A stretch of DNA of 64,000 nt from Chrysomallon squamiferum (taxonomy: Eukaryota; Mollusca; Gastropoda; Neomphalida; Peltospiridae), in NCBI GenBank assembly GCA_012295275.1, contig CM022673.1, positions 26,484,761-26,548,760 on the forward strand, read 5' to 3'. Made by a program: the position numbers and the translations under genes. The notes beneath the pieces were generated by a model that saw nothing but the letters and a program-made list of their open reading frames with translations, had not been told where the DNA came from and did no database searches. Positions 48,747 to 61,800 of this stretch are shown here, piece after piece (within the stretch, counting starts at the first letter, position 1; every line of letters starts with the position of its first letter).

Positions 48747-51700
48747 ATTATTATTTTTTTAATTATAATTGATTTATTACTAAGCAGATTGTTTGGAAGA
48801 TAAGAAATACATTTTGAAAGTAGGGAGAAAGGCTAGTTATGAAAAATACTAAATGTCTAGAAATATACCCTTGGGTTAGAAAATTTCAGATTTTGTACTT
48901 GATTAAAGTGAACCACAGATAAGTGATGAATGTTTTGTTGTTGAATTTTTGACAGATTGACACTAACTGATTAACAGAAGATGTCCATAAAAAAAAAAAT
49001 AATAATAATAAAAAATAAAAATAAATAAATAAATAAATTATTATTATTTTTATTTTTTATTTTTAAATAATAAAAATAAAAGTATAACATATAATTTTCA
49101 TTTACTATTTTCTTATTACATATTCACAACTTGATCGTTATGTGTGTGGTCTTACATGTTAAAAAAAAAAGTTCAGAAAGATAAAAAGTGGTTTCAGTTC
49201 TAAAGAAAAGACTGATGTAGACACAGAATTTATCTCTGAATATTTGGGTTCATTTGAGTTTACATTGACTCATGCTGAACTGATCTCAGTGACATTCTGA
49301 AATGATACACGAATCCAAGCAGTTTGACTTGATTTCATTTATGACTGGTAACAGTTGTGTTCATGTAACTGTCTGGTCTGTATGGATTCAGGACTGGGTA
49401 CCATGTTGCATTCAGTGTAAACAGTTATTGTGTGTGTTCTGTGCAGAGTACACTTGTGTCAATACACACGCAAATGAAATAAATCCATTTTCCCATTTTT
49501 GTTAAATCAGAAAGAAAATACAATAAATCAGCAGAAATTTAGAACTTTCAAGTTTTTAAAATGACTTGATGCTGATAGAATTCAGTCTGAATTTATTTTA
49601 TTTTATGTGACATTTCAGCAATAATCAGTAATAATGGATGGGGAGGAAACAGATTATAGTTCATTGATTGGTTAGTGTAGATATTTATCATTTCACGTTC
49701 TGACCAGTGCTCTGTGAAATGTTAACAAAAGACTTTGGTTTCTTTAGTCCTGTTTGAGGGAAGGTTTAATGCATATAATACAGTTTGCTGTCACTAATAT
49801 TATATATATATAAATATATACCATTATATATGAAAACAGATATTTTAGACAGATATACATATTCACTTGACTATAATTTCGAAATTACTGTTTGCTATAG
49901 TATTATTTAGTACATCAGTATTTACTGGCTACCTCTGCTGACCATGGTATGTCCAGGTAATTACTGTGACTATCATTGCATACTTTAGCTACATAAATGC
50001 AAAGAACTTGATATCCATGGATAAAAGGAAGCTGCAGCTGATTCTATATGTAAATATAGATGAAAACTTTCGTCATGGAATTGCTTCACCTTTAGACTTT
50101 TAACGTGTCTGTGACATTTACCTGAGATTTTACCTGCCAAAGTAAACATGTCAGTGTGTTGTCTGTAATCAGTTTTCCTTCAGTACCAATTAAACACTGG
50201 CTTTTTTTTTTTAATAATTAATGGTTTAACATGTTTTTTTTTTTCAGATATTTCTACAACAAAAAAAAGTATAATACAAAAATAAAAACAATAAATAATA
50301 ATAAATAATAAAAAACAACAATAACAAAAAAAATTAAAAATAAAGAAATAAAAATAAAAATAAATAAATAAATCAGAAATTAAAAAGAAAAGGGGAAAAG
50401 GAGACCTTTATTATTATTTGTTGTTGTTATTAGTATTATTATTATTTTTATTATTATTTGTAATTATTATTGTTGTTGTTATTGTTAATTTAATTTTAAT
50501 TTCTACATATATATATATATATAAGTATACACTTGCTGCCATGTACTATAAACTGATAACACACACTCAGTATTTCTTTCTTTCTCTTACCATGTATATA
50601 TATATATATATATATATGTCATTGTTGTGATGTAACCCTGTGACCTCCACTGAGTTTGCTGAAATAGGAAGTGTATAATTAAACTGCTGCCTGTTTTTAT
50701 GTTTGCAGAAAAAAGATCATGGCCAGGAGTTAATTGAACAAGTTCTTTATCACCTGGATATTTTAGAAAAGGATTATTTTGGTTTGCAGTTCACAGATAC
50801 ACACAATGTCAATGTAAGTATTGCTTTATTTACTATTGTTTTATTTTATTTATATATTTATTTATTTATTTATTTTTTTTTTTTTTTTTTATTCTATTCT
50901 ATTTTTCTGTCTGTTATATTTTATATTTATTTTTATTTGATTTTATTAAAAAAAAAAAATTATTATTGTTATATTAATATTTTTTATTTTATTATTTATT
51001 TATTTTTTAAGAAAAAAACACCTGAAAAATTAATAAGAAAATAATTAAACAAAACAAATTATGTTTTTAAAAATGACATAACACACACACACACACACAC
51101 ATACACAAATATTTTATTTTATTTTATTTTATTAATTTTTTTTTTTTTCTATATGTATGTAAGTATATAAGTCTGTTAATATGCACTCATTGCAAGTTTG
51201 TGATGTTAAACAAACAACTGGAGGCAATAAAAGATAAATAATGAAATAAAACAATAATAAACATTTTTTTGCTGGATAAAAACACAGACACACCTTAGTG
51301 TTGTTTAGTTATTAAATTACAGTTCTCATCAGCTACTGAGTAAGAAAAACATTTCTCACAGTTCAGGGTTTGATGACTGAAACAATAGATGTTTGGTCAA
51401 CCGAAATCTCACTCTGTAGAAAACAGCAAAAAAAACCTGATTTGCAGTTTACATCATCTTGTTCACAGATCATGTTGATTTAAATTTCATTTAAAAAAAA
51501 ATAGAGTTACAAGGATTTTATAAAATATTGTGGTAATATGACGGATTTGGGAAATAACTGATTACAGTGTTAAAATATCAGTTTTATTCTGAATGCTGAT
51601 TTGTAAGTGAGGCTCTTTTGTCTGTATTGGGCCATTCAACCTGAGCAGGATATTATCAGTGACATCTTAAGACAGTTATTTATTTTCTCCTGCAGTCCTG

Positions 51701-52396
51701 AATAACACAAAAACTAAATGAAATTAACGTTTTAAAATTTTTTTCATTTCTTCCATCACAGTTTTCAAAAGTATAGATTTATGCATAGATTTAAAAAAAA
51801 AAAAGAGGTTCTAAAATAACAACAAAATATTTATCTCTCTCTCTTTATTTCTTTTTTTAAATGAAAACGTAGATTTTAACAATGTAACTTTGAAAATAAT
51901 ACCAGCACATGAATGTTTTGACTCAACAATGAATGCCAGCAATGTGAAATCTGTCATTGCATATCAATTGTTGTTTGTGTGTGTGTGTGTGGGGGTTATA
52001 CTGCATACCACATTTCTGATATATGGTATCTGTTAATACTAGAATGTATTCAGATAGCATGAACCAAAAACAATCAATATTCTTCAATGAATTTTATTTT
52101 AATTAGTACATGTTTTTTTCTTTTTTTCTTACAGCATTGGTTGGATCCTACGAAACAGGTTAAAAAACAAGTTAAAAGTAAGCATTGTAATTACACATTC
52201 TATTCCAGATTTTTATATGTTGTAGTCTGTTAACAAATAACTGTGTCATAAAAATAATAATCTTAACTATCTGAAAACACATAAATAAAATTCAGAATTC
52301 TTAAGCAGTATGAAGATTAAAGTATTGTTTTCTTTAGTTTATTTCAGATTAATTTAAATAAAATTTTAATTTAAAGAAAAACTGTCATTTTGTTCA

Positions 52397-52430
<34 letters not shown>

Positions 52431-55400
52431 TTATTTGGATTTTTCCTTCAGTAATGTAAATTCAGTTCCTTGACTTAAACCTTTCTTCTCTGTACAAGGC
52501 TTTGTTACAACTTAATTAAAATATTTTTTTCTATTTTTTTAACCTACTGATAATTCTGAATGAAAGATTATCTGGCTAACTCAGGAATCTAATTAAATTA
52601 AATTTTCTTCTAGATTATTCTTCTTTAAATGTACATCTTATTTATTAATAATAATAAAACTTGGTATTGTGTACACCATTTCGATTTATTTTGTTTTTAT
52701 CCAAGAACATTTTTTTTTTTGTATAATCCAGACAGATCTCACTCTTGTTTCATATTGATTATGTCTTACATGCCTTCCACAGTCTGTACTGATAAGAATA
52801 TATAGATTTTTTGGTAAAGATAAAAAAAACCAAAAAAAACAACCTCATTTTATTATTGTACATGGTCTGCTTTCCGGTGATAGAATAATTAGGATTGTGA
52901 GTCAGGATAATAGCATCTGTTTTGTTATGACAACTGATACTACATTCCAAAAGCTGTCATGTAACTTCTAAATCAATACCTGTTGATCAGTTAGTGCTAA
53001 AGTATGGGATTTTAAAATTGCTGGGCGTTATGTTTATCTGAATTATAAAGGTGAAGGAAAGTATATCTTTAAAAAAAAAAAAAAATTCTTTTGACAAAAC
53101 TAATTTAAAGAATATAATATCAGCTGATAGAACTGATGTTAGTAAACTGTGATTACCAGACATCATAATAATGTTATAACAGCTCTGCATTCAGATAATA
53201 GATCTATTATTATTTTAATCACAATTCCTTTGTTGATTTTTCCCCCACATAATTGAAATTTCTGTAGTCTCAATACTTTTATTTACACTTTCATTATGTT
53301 TTAAATTTGTTTTTCAAATTCATATTTCAGTCGGTCCTCCATATTCCTTCAGATTTCGTGTTAAGTTTTATTCTTCTGAGCCAAATACCCTGAGAGAAGA
53401 ATTGACAAGGTGAGAATGTATTTAAATAAAATATTTCACAAAGCACAGGAATGTTCACTACACGAAATCTCTTATACTCAGACAAATAGACTGGTGAATG
53501 TTGAATGTGATTTGATATTGAAAATGTTAGCCTCTCTTGCATATAATGTAATAAAAATATATTTGTTCAAAATTCTGCTGTACATTTGTAGTTAAAATTT
53601 TAAAATGGACTCATATGAAGCCAAACAAAGTCAGGGATAATTAAATATTTTTAAAACAAAATACACCTTCAGCAGGTGTGAATTATGGGCGTGTGACAAG
53701 AAAAGTAAAATAATTTTTTCTAGTTCAATAATTTATTACCATGACGTTCATGATTAATATAACTTTAAAGAAAAAAATATTCCAAATTTTCATTGTAAAT
53801 AGAGTATATTTTAAAAGATAAATTCAGTTTAATTTAATAATTCGAGAATAATAAGTTAAAATTCTAGATAAGAAAAGATTTAAGTATAAAGACAAGTTCA
53901 TTCATGATTAACATGTTCTTTCACAGGGGAAAGAGCTTTGATGACAAATTTATTTTGTTACGGGATACAAGGAGAGTATTTTTGATGTAGAAATGTTTCT
54001 GTTTCAGGTACCAGTTTTTTCTGCAGCTCAAACAGGACATATACACTGGAAGACTGCCATGTTCAGAAGAAATTCTTGTCCAGCTGTGTGCATATGCACT
54101 CCAGTGTGAGTACCTTTAGACAGTCACATGTTTTATTTATTTCTCTGAATTACACAGATACATTTTAATCAATTGTAAAATGAACATGACCCTGTCAGTT
54201 CAGCCATGTTTTGTCATTTTAAGAATACGTTTTTTTTTTTTGTTTTTTTTTTGTTGAGAAATTTATTGACTAATTTCGGTGGTAATAGATTGGAATTCAG
54301 ATATTACTGGAACTGAGACAGAACGTGTTTGTCATGCACACACTCGTTTACCTTTGTGTTGCATTCAGAATGTCTCGCTCTGTATCATGTTAGCTGAAAT
54401 ACCGTAACCTTCACTTCAGTCAGTCACTCATATTTATCACTGTCTGGGGCATGAAGTAATAAAACAGTTGAAAATAAATTGCACTGAAACTTTAAATGGC
54501 TGGTTGTTGTGAGGTTTTTCTGTGATGAATTTCTGCTGGTACTGGATTACATGTCTGGGTTTTGTTTGTGGAAAGTTAACTGCTGCATATTCTATTTTAT
54601 TATAATTATAGTTATTGGTGTTTTTTTTGTTGTTTGTTTGTTTTAACTTGTGGTATCTATACCAGTTGAGTGATAACCTTTTTGTGTACGTAATAAATAA
54701 ACAGATTGTAATGCCAGACAAGTTAAGCTGTCAATGTTTTTATGTCTGACAGATAGCGGGTTCAAATCTCTGTTCCTGACTACACAGAACTGATTTAAGA
54801 GGATATGTTATCATCTGTTTGCTTCTTCAAAAAATTGCCCTTGTCTTGGTAGTTAACTCTGACTTCTGGAATGTGGACTTAATTCTTGTTTGAACTTTTA
54901 GTTGATAAAGAATGTATCACACCGTGATTGATTACCCAGTTGGATTTAGTTTTTTGTGTGTGTTTTCAATTCATGGATGTGTTTAAATGTACAGCAAGAT
55001 TAAGATAGAATGTGTTGATAATGAGCGAAGTCTTTCTGTCTCCTTTTCTTACTCACTCACTATCCATTTTTCTTTCTGTCACAAACATACTGACATACAG
55101 ACACCCACACACACGTAAACAACAAAACACCATACAAAGACACATTCTTTATTTTCTTTTTTTTCCCCCATTTACCTTCCATTCATTTCCTTCTTATCAT
55201 TTCACAGTCTAGAATCACATTCATAATACTTGTAAAGGAACCAAATTGAATTTAAATCCAAACAGATTTGTTCTATTGTAATATCTGTTTATAAGTAATA
55301 GCGGTTCCTCTATGTATGTATACATATAATTAACATGTTTCTGTAAGCAAGCTTATCTGACATCCCAGGTCAAGACAATGTGAGCCTGATTCAGATTACC

Positions 55401-55749
55401 ACATGGGGGACTGGGATAATGAACTGTAACCCGAGTCTGAAACCTTTGTCAGTTTTCAGGGGAAACCTCTAAGTAAATGTTACAACAGCCATAACTCTGA
55501 TACAGGGTCAAAGGTTAGACGTAAATTCTGTGAATGCCAGGGTTTAAAAGGAAGAAGTTTTAATATGAAAAGTGGAAATTATTGATGATAAATGTTATAC
55601 CTGCCTACTGTGTGAATGAAAATTGTGTTGTCTTTAAATTACGCTTCTGAGTAAAGTTAACAGCAATATATAGAGGATTGTGGTATGTGTTTGTATGTAT
55701 ATCTGTGATCTTGTATTACATTAGCATGTCTCTGTATCTAAGAGTAAGG

Positions 55750-55812
<63 letters not shown>

Positions 55813-58800
55813 ACAAGAGAGAGAGGGAGAGAGAGAGAATGTCTTGTATGCATATAATTATGAATTTTTACCAGTTGTAACTATTTGAAACTCTACAAAA
55901 AGAAACAAATTACTTCAGAATTTTGAGAATGGATGTGTGCTTATTTCTGGTGTACTTAAGATCAGGTTCTGGGAATTTATTTCTTGTTTGCTCCAACATG
56001 AACTTAATCAATTTCTGATAAAAGTAAACAAACAAAACAATCTGAACATATTTTCAGCAGTGTTCAGCTAATTAATGCTGTGCCATGAATTATGGAAATA
56101 AGCAGCAGAGAAATTCTCTAGGGAAGAAAACCAATAGAACAAAGTCTCCTTAGAAAATGAAATTACCATGCGAAATATCTTACCTCTGGACAGAACACAC
56201 TAATTATAGTTGTGTCTTTGGTGTGTGTGTGTGTTGTGTGTGTTGTGTGTATGTGTTGTGTTTGTGTGATCTTGACCTTGACCTTGTATCAACATGTCTG
56301 CTACCTTTCTTTCTGATCTCCCTCTGCAGAAATTCAGTTAGTGTTAATAACCTGACCCATATTCAGTGCATAATTTAAACTTGCATATGACAGGTTTTCT
56401 ATGTTTGATTCACAAATGTTTTTTTTTTATTTTAGTTACAAAAAAAAAAAAAAAAAAAAAAAAAATATTTAAGTGTTTTCTTTATTTCACAATACACTAA
56501 GTTATTTTCTTTGTATGGAAAAAAAACTTGTTACATTAACAAAGTTTAATCCAGCGAGGAAAATGATTTAAAAAAATATAAGTCATTATTGATTCTTTAT
56601 ACAAGTGTGTGTTTTATTATCAATTTATATACATGTATCTACATTGATGAGAGTGTGTATGTTAAAGTATTATTTATTGATGTGCAGTTTCTGGGAGACT
56701 GTAAATATCTAGCCCCCCCACCACCAAAAAAAAAAAGAAGTAAGTAAATAATTGTTAAAAATCACTAAGTGCAACCAGTTAATGACAACTTTGGTTATTT
56801 TATCTGTCTGAGAAAAAGGTTATATATTAAAAATATGTAAACAAGTAGAGTCAGTTTTCTCAGACTGTTTTTTTTCTTCTTGAGGACAGTTGTTTTATCA
56901 CTCAGCATGTTTGATTACTTCGTACGTTGTTTGTTTTCAGCGGAGTTGGGTGACTATGATCCTGAAGTGCACACCCCAGGCTACATCTCTGAATTTCGCT
57001 TCATTCCAAATCAAACTGAAGAGTTGGAACTGGCTATTCATGAAGAGTTTAAAAAGTGCAGGTCAGTGTTTACATGACAAAAAAAATAAAACTGTTGTCA
57101 CCTTGCTTGTTAAAAGAAAAAACATCGAAATGATGAGTTTTGAATTGTGTGACTCCTTTAAAAGATGTTTAAAAAAATAAAAACATTGAGTTTTGCTTTT
57201 ATTGACTGGCTTGTTAGTAAAGGAGATATATTAGTAACTGAGGAATAAATCACTTAAAACACACATTGATATCTCTTTCGCCCTGTTATCTACAGTGAAC
57301 TAGGATAGAGAATTAGAAATGAAAAACTGAAAACTGGACAAGCCTGGACAAACTCATGAGTCAAGATTCATGTGAAATTATAACATAATTTTAATGTATT
57401 TAAATGAAACACTAATTTTGTTTCAAGTTGATGCTGTTTCAGTGATTGTGTGTTTCTTTGTGTTTCAGAGGTATGACGCCAGCTCAGGCTGAAATGGAGT
57501 ATCTCAGCAAAGCGAAGTGGTTGGAGATGTATGGAGTCGACATGCACACTGTCATGGTGGGTTTCTTCTCTTTGTGTCCTGAGATACCACACACACATTT
57601 ACACCAGGCAGAATGGCCGAAAGTTGCATCACCCATCTTGAGTTATCCATAAAAAAAACACCCAATCAATATGCTATATAAAGACATTCCACAATTATTT
57701 TATTAAAAAAATTATCTGCTTTGGTTCAAAGGTTTAAAATAATTTAACAAACTTTTTATATAAGAAGTTAACAGATGTTGTTAAAAAAATAATATTATTT
57801 TGAACTGTGTTGTTTAACATAGCTGAGTATTTTTCAGTTTCCAAACACAGAAGAGTTTAAAAAAAATATTTAACCAGCTGCATCCACCTTCTTGTTTTAA
57901 CTAGTTCCATTTACAACTTAATTTCACCTTACTGATTCTCTTAACTTCATTAGAGTTGTTTTTAATCTGTTCACCTAATTACAGTCTAGATTTTTGTTAT
58001 CTTTTCATTATATTTATTAAATCCTTGAAGACAGTTTTAAAATACTGGAATTATAATTAAGTTTTTTAAGATAACTAATTTTAATATATTGTATGTTTTT
58101 TCTAATTAAAAGTAAGAAATATAAATGATTGTGTTTTCAGGGGAGAGATAACTGTGAATACCGTCTAGGACTGACACCTACTGGAGTTCTCGTATTTGAG
58201 GGAAGCCAGAAAATTGGACTCTTTTTCTGGTATCTTTTTAAATATTACTTAAATAAATTGTCATTTACATCACCATTGCATGAACATGATAATTCTGTTA
58301 AAATAAATTGTCGAACACATCACTACAATGTGAACTTGATAATTCTGTTAATTCCCAGTTCCTGCTTGAAATATAATGTTATCATTTCTAAAACAGAGTA
58401 AAAATATTTTTAAAATATGAAGTAACTGTAACTGTGTCTATACAGTACATCGATGACCAGGTTAACTGATGAACTTGGAAAAATTAATTGATAAATGTAA
58501 AGATCAGTAACAGAGGAAGTCACAAAAGCTTTTTAAAATGCTAAATGTAATTTGAAGCACTGGCATAGTCAGGGTTTCACAAAAGTAGAGTGAGAGATGA
58601 TACAACATTCAGGATATAACTTTCTGAATGAAATGAGATTCATTTTAAAGAATAAAACATCAAGAAAAAAAAAAAAGAAGAACTTTGTGACCCATTTTCA
58701 ATTGACTGCTAGTATTGGTTACAAGAATTAAGTGTGCCAGTGTTGTTTCAGATGACTGAGAAAAAGAAAATGTTATTAATTCATGTTATATCTTCATAAC

Positions 58801-61800
58801 ATTTTTATTTTATTTTGACCTATGTTGTTTGTTTCAGGCCAAAAATGACCCGGTTAGACTTCAAAGGAAAGAAGCTTACCTTGGTTGCAGTTGAAGATGA
58901 TGAAAGTGTAAGATGAACATTTTAGTTACAGTTATTTGACCTGTTAATTAATAGATATAATCAAACATTCAGAAAAGTGAAAAAGGTTGATTATTTGTGA
59001 TTGTAAATGTTTGTTCATAGAAACATTACCAGAATTGTCTTGACTTGAAATGTCAACTTTTAAAACTTGAAGCCTGTATTTGTAGAGGTCAGATGATAGC
59101 AAAAATGTCTGGTTCACTGGAGAATTTAACATAGCAGCAGTATTAAAGATGAATATTTTTTTTGTAACTTTTTGCTTGGTTTTTGTGGAGTCAGACATGT
59201 TATATTTGCCATCATGAATTTTTAATAATTTATAAATTAGAGCTCATCAAACAGTGTTTACTTATTTTCTGATTCAGAGCTTCTATTTTTCTGTCTTGTT
59301 CTGTTTTCCAAATACTTTTGGATTTCAATGATTAGGACTTCTTTTTATAGTTTTAAAAAAGATTTTTAATAATTACCTTTCTTTGAAAATTACCTTTGAT
59401 TAATTTGTGTTTCTCTTTGAATAGCATAAAAAAATAATTTATATATATATTTTTTTTAATAATTACATTTCTGTGAAAATTACCTTTGTTTAATTTGTGT
59501 GTGAAATTTGCTATTTTCCAGGGTAACAGCCAAGATCACCTGTTTGTGTTTCGCCTGCACAGTGAGAAGGCATGCAAGCACCTGTGGAAGTGTGCAGTGG
59601 AGCATCACGCGTTCTTCAGACTCAAAGGACCAGTGAAGGGTCCAAACGCCAGACAGAACTTCTTCCGCCTCGGCTCTCGATTCAGATACAGGTAAGTTTC
59701 GTCAAGTTTCAATCATGTTTCATCACATCTCATCAAGTTTCATCAAGTTTTCATCACGTTTCATCATGTTTCAATCAAGTTTCATCACATTTCATAAAGT
59801 TTCATCACATTTAATCAAGTTTCATCAAGTTTCATCACGTTTCATCAAGTTTCATCATGTTTAATCAAGTTTCATCAAGTTTCATCATGTTACATCAAGT
59901 TTCATTACGTTTCATCAAGTTTACACAACTCAAATACAAATTACTCTTGTGTATGTGTGTCTGTATGTATGTAATGTTAAAACTGTCAATGAAATAAATA
60001 GTTAAATGTTTGTGTGTTTTATATATATGTAGGTAGATATGTATGTATATGTACACCACTTAACTAAAATAATTTAATTTCATTGACAGTTATTATAGAC
60101 ATACTTTAACTATAAATAAATTCTAAATAATTTAATTGTACAGACACCATTTACAGTCCAGTTCTTTGCTTTTATATGGCAACAACAACAGGAAGAATAC
60201 TTAAGGGAAACAACTCTGCAGATTTTTTTTTTTTTTTTTTATCTACCCTTATGATATTATCTAAATCTTTATTTATATTGCAATGATTTTTTTTCTCTCT
60301 GACAGCGGAAGGACGGAGTATCAGACAGCAACAATTAACCGTGCGCGAAGAAGTGTGAAGTTTGAGAGGAAACCAAGTCACAGGTATTCTCGCAGACCCA
60401 CATTTGAGAGAGCAGAGAGAGAAGAAAAACTGAGACGAGATCAGGAAAGAGCTGAGAAAAGAAAAGCTGCAGCTCAAGCAAGGTAAAATGTCCTCTGAAA
60501 ATAGAGGAATTTTGTTTTTTAATATGTTACAACCTCCTTTCATCATTATTTTGAACGTTATTGTTGTTGTTGTTGTTGTTATTGTTATTTCAAGAAATTT
60601 TTTAATGTAAATTTCCCAGTTATTTCTAGGATTTTTTTTTTTTTTTTTTTTTTACCAAATATTTGTGTATCATTATTTATCTTTTTGTTTACTGGATATT
60701 TTGTATTATTATTTATCTTCTGTTTACTGGATATTTTGTATTATTATTTATCTTCTGTTTACTGGATATTTTGTATCATTATTTATCTCCTGTTTACTGG
60801 ATATTTTGTATCATTATTTATCTTCTGTTTACTGGATATTTTGTATTATTATTTATCTTTTTGTTTACTGAATATTTTGTATCATTATTTATCTCCTGTT
60901 TACTGGATGTTTTGTATCACAATTTATCTTCTGTTTACTGTATTTGTGTATCATTTATCTTCTATTTACTGGATATTTTGTATCATTATTTATCTTTTGT
61001 TTACTGGATATTTTGTATTATTATTTATCTTGTTTTTATGAGATATTTTGTGTTTTTTCTCAGAGAAGGAACTCGAGGCTCGTCTAAGACTGAAACAACA
61101 ATCGATGCTCCAACCAGCCCAAGCAGCACAACTCCTGTTGTTGCCACGGTGAACGTCACCTCTCCCTCTGTGTCTGTTGCCACGGCAACAGTAGATGCTC
61201 CAGACGGTGTCGTGAAATCTCCCCCCATGTCTGCCATGGACCGCCTGGACAGTTTGATCAAAGGATCTGATCATGTGACCGAGTATTCAACTCGCAGTTT
61301 ACCGAGACCTTCGCCAAAACCATCCACAAGCTCGACTTCGGGTGCAGACATCAGCATAAAAGGTAAACAGCTTTAATATATAGTTTTAATATATATACAG
61401 ATATATATATATATATTTTTTATCATTAATTAATTTTTATAATTTTTTTTATCATGATATTATTACTGTTATTGTTATATTTAATAAATATAAATAATGT
61501 AAAATTTAAAATTTTGAATTTGTTGAACTTTATTTGATATAAATTATAGTTCAGTGGTTAGATCACTGGACTGAGGTGTTGTGGGTCTCAGGTTCAGTCC
61601 TTCTTAATGTACAGGCTTTCCTTTTTGCCAATCAGATGGTGAACTCAGCATGACTGTGTTTTCTGATCTGTGATTTGAAATTTCATGTCACCTGGAAGAC
61701 AGTGAGAAAATAAATTCTCTGCTGTCAGATAAATATAAGTAATACCTTGAGAACAGATGAGGCTTTTTATTTCAGCCTTTCTTACATAAGAAACACTTTT

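Larger units (their letters stand above)
37134..50708 (+). other. EPB41L5: intron 1 of the FERM gene (13.6 kb)
   Basis: No coding exon is supported on either strand. It holds CA and TA repeats, one fold-back element and a degenerate 60-70-bp array, listed separately. Long first introns in animals often carry enhancers, but none can be recognised by sequence here. Confidence 0.8.

Noticed and set aside
54745-54775. tRNA B-box-like GGTTCAAATCT
   Set aside because: No A box at the right distance and no cloverleaf pairing.
60663-61376. 237-residue plus-strand open frame
   Set aside because: The first two thirds translate the 35-bp minisatellite. Only the last part, from 61064, is real (FERM gene exon 12), and it is spliced to exon 11.
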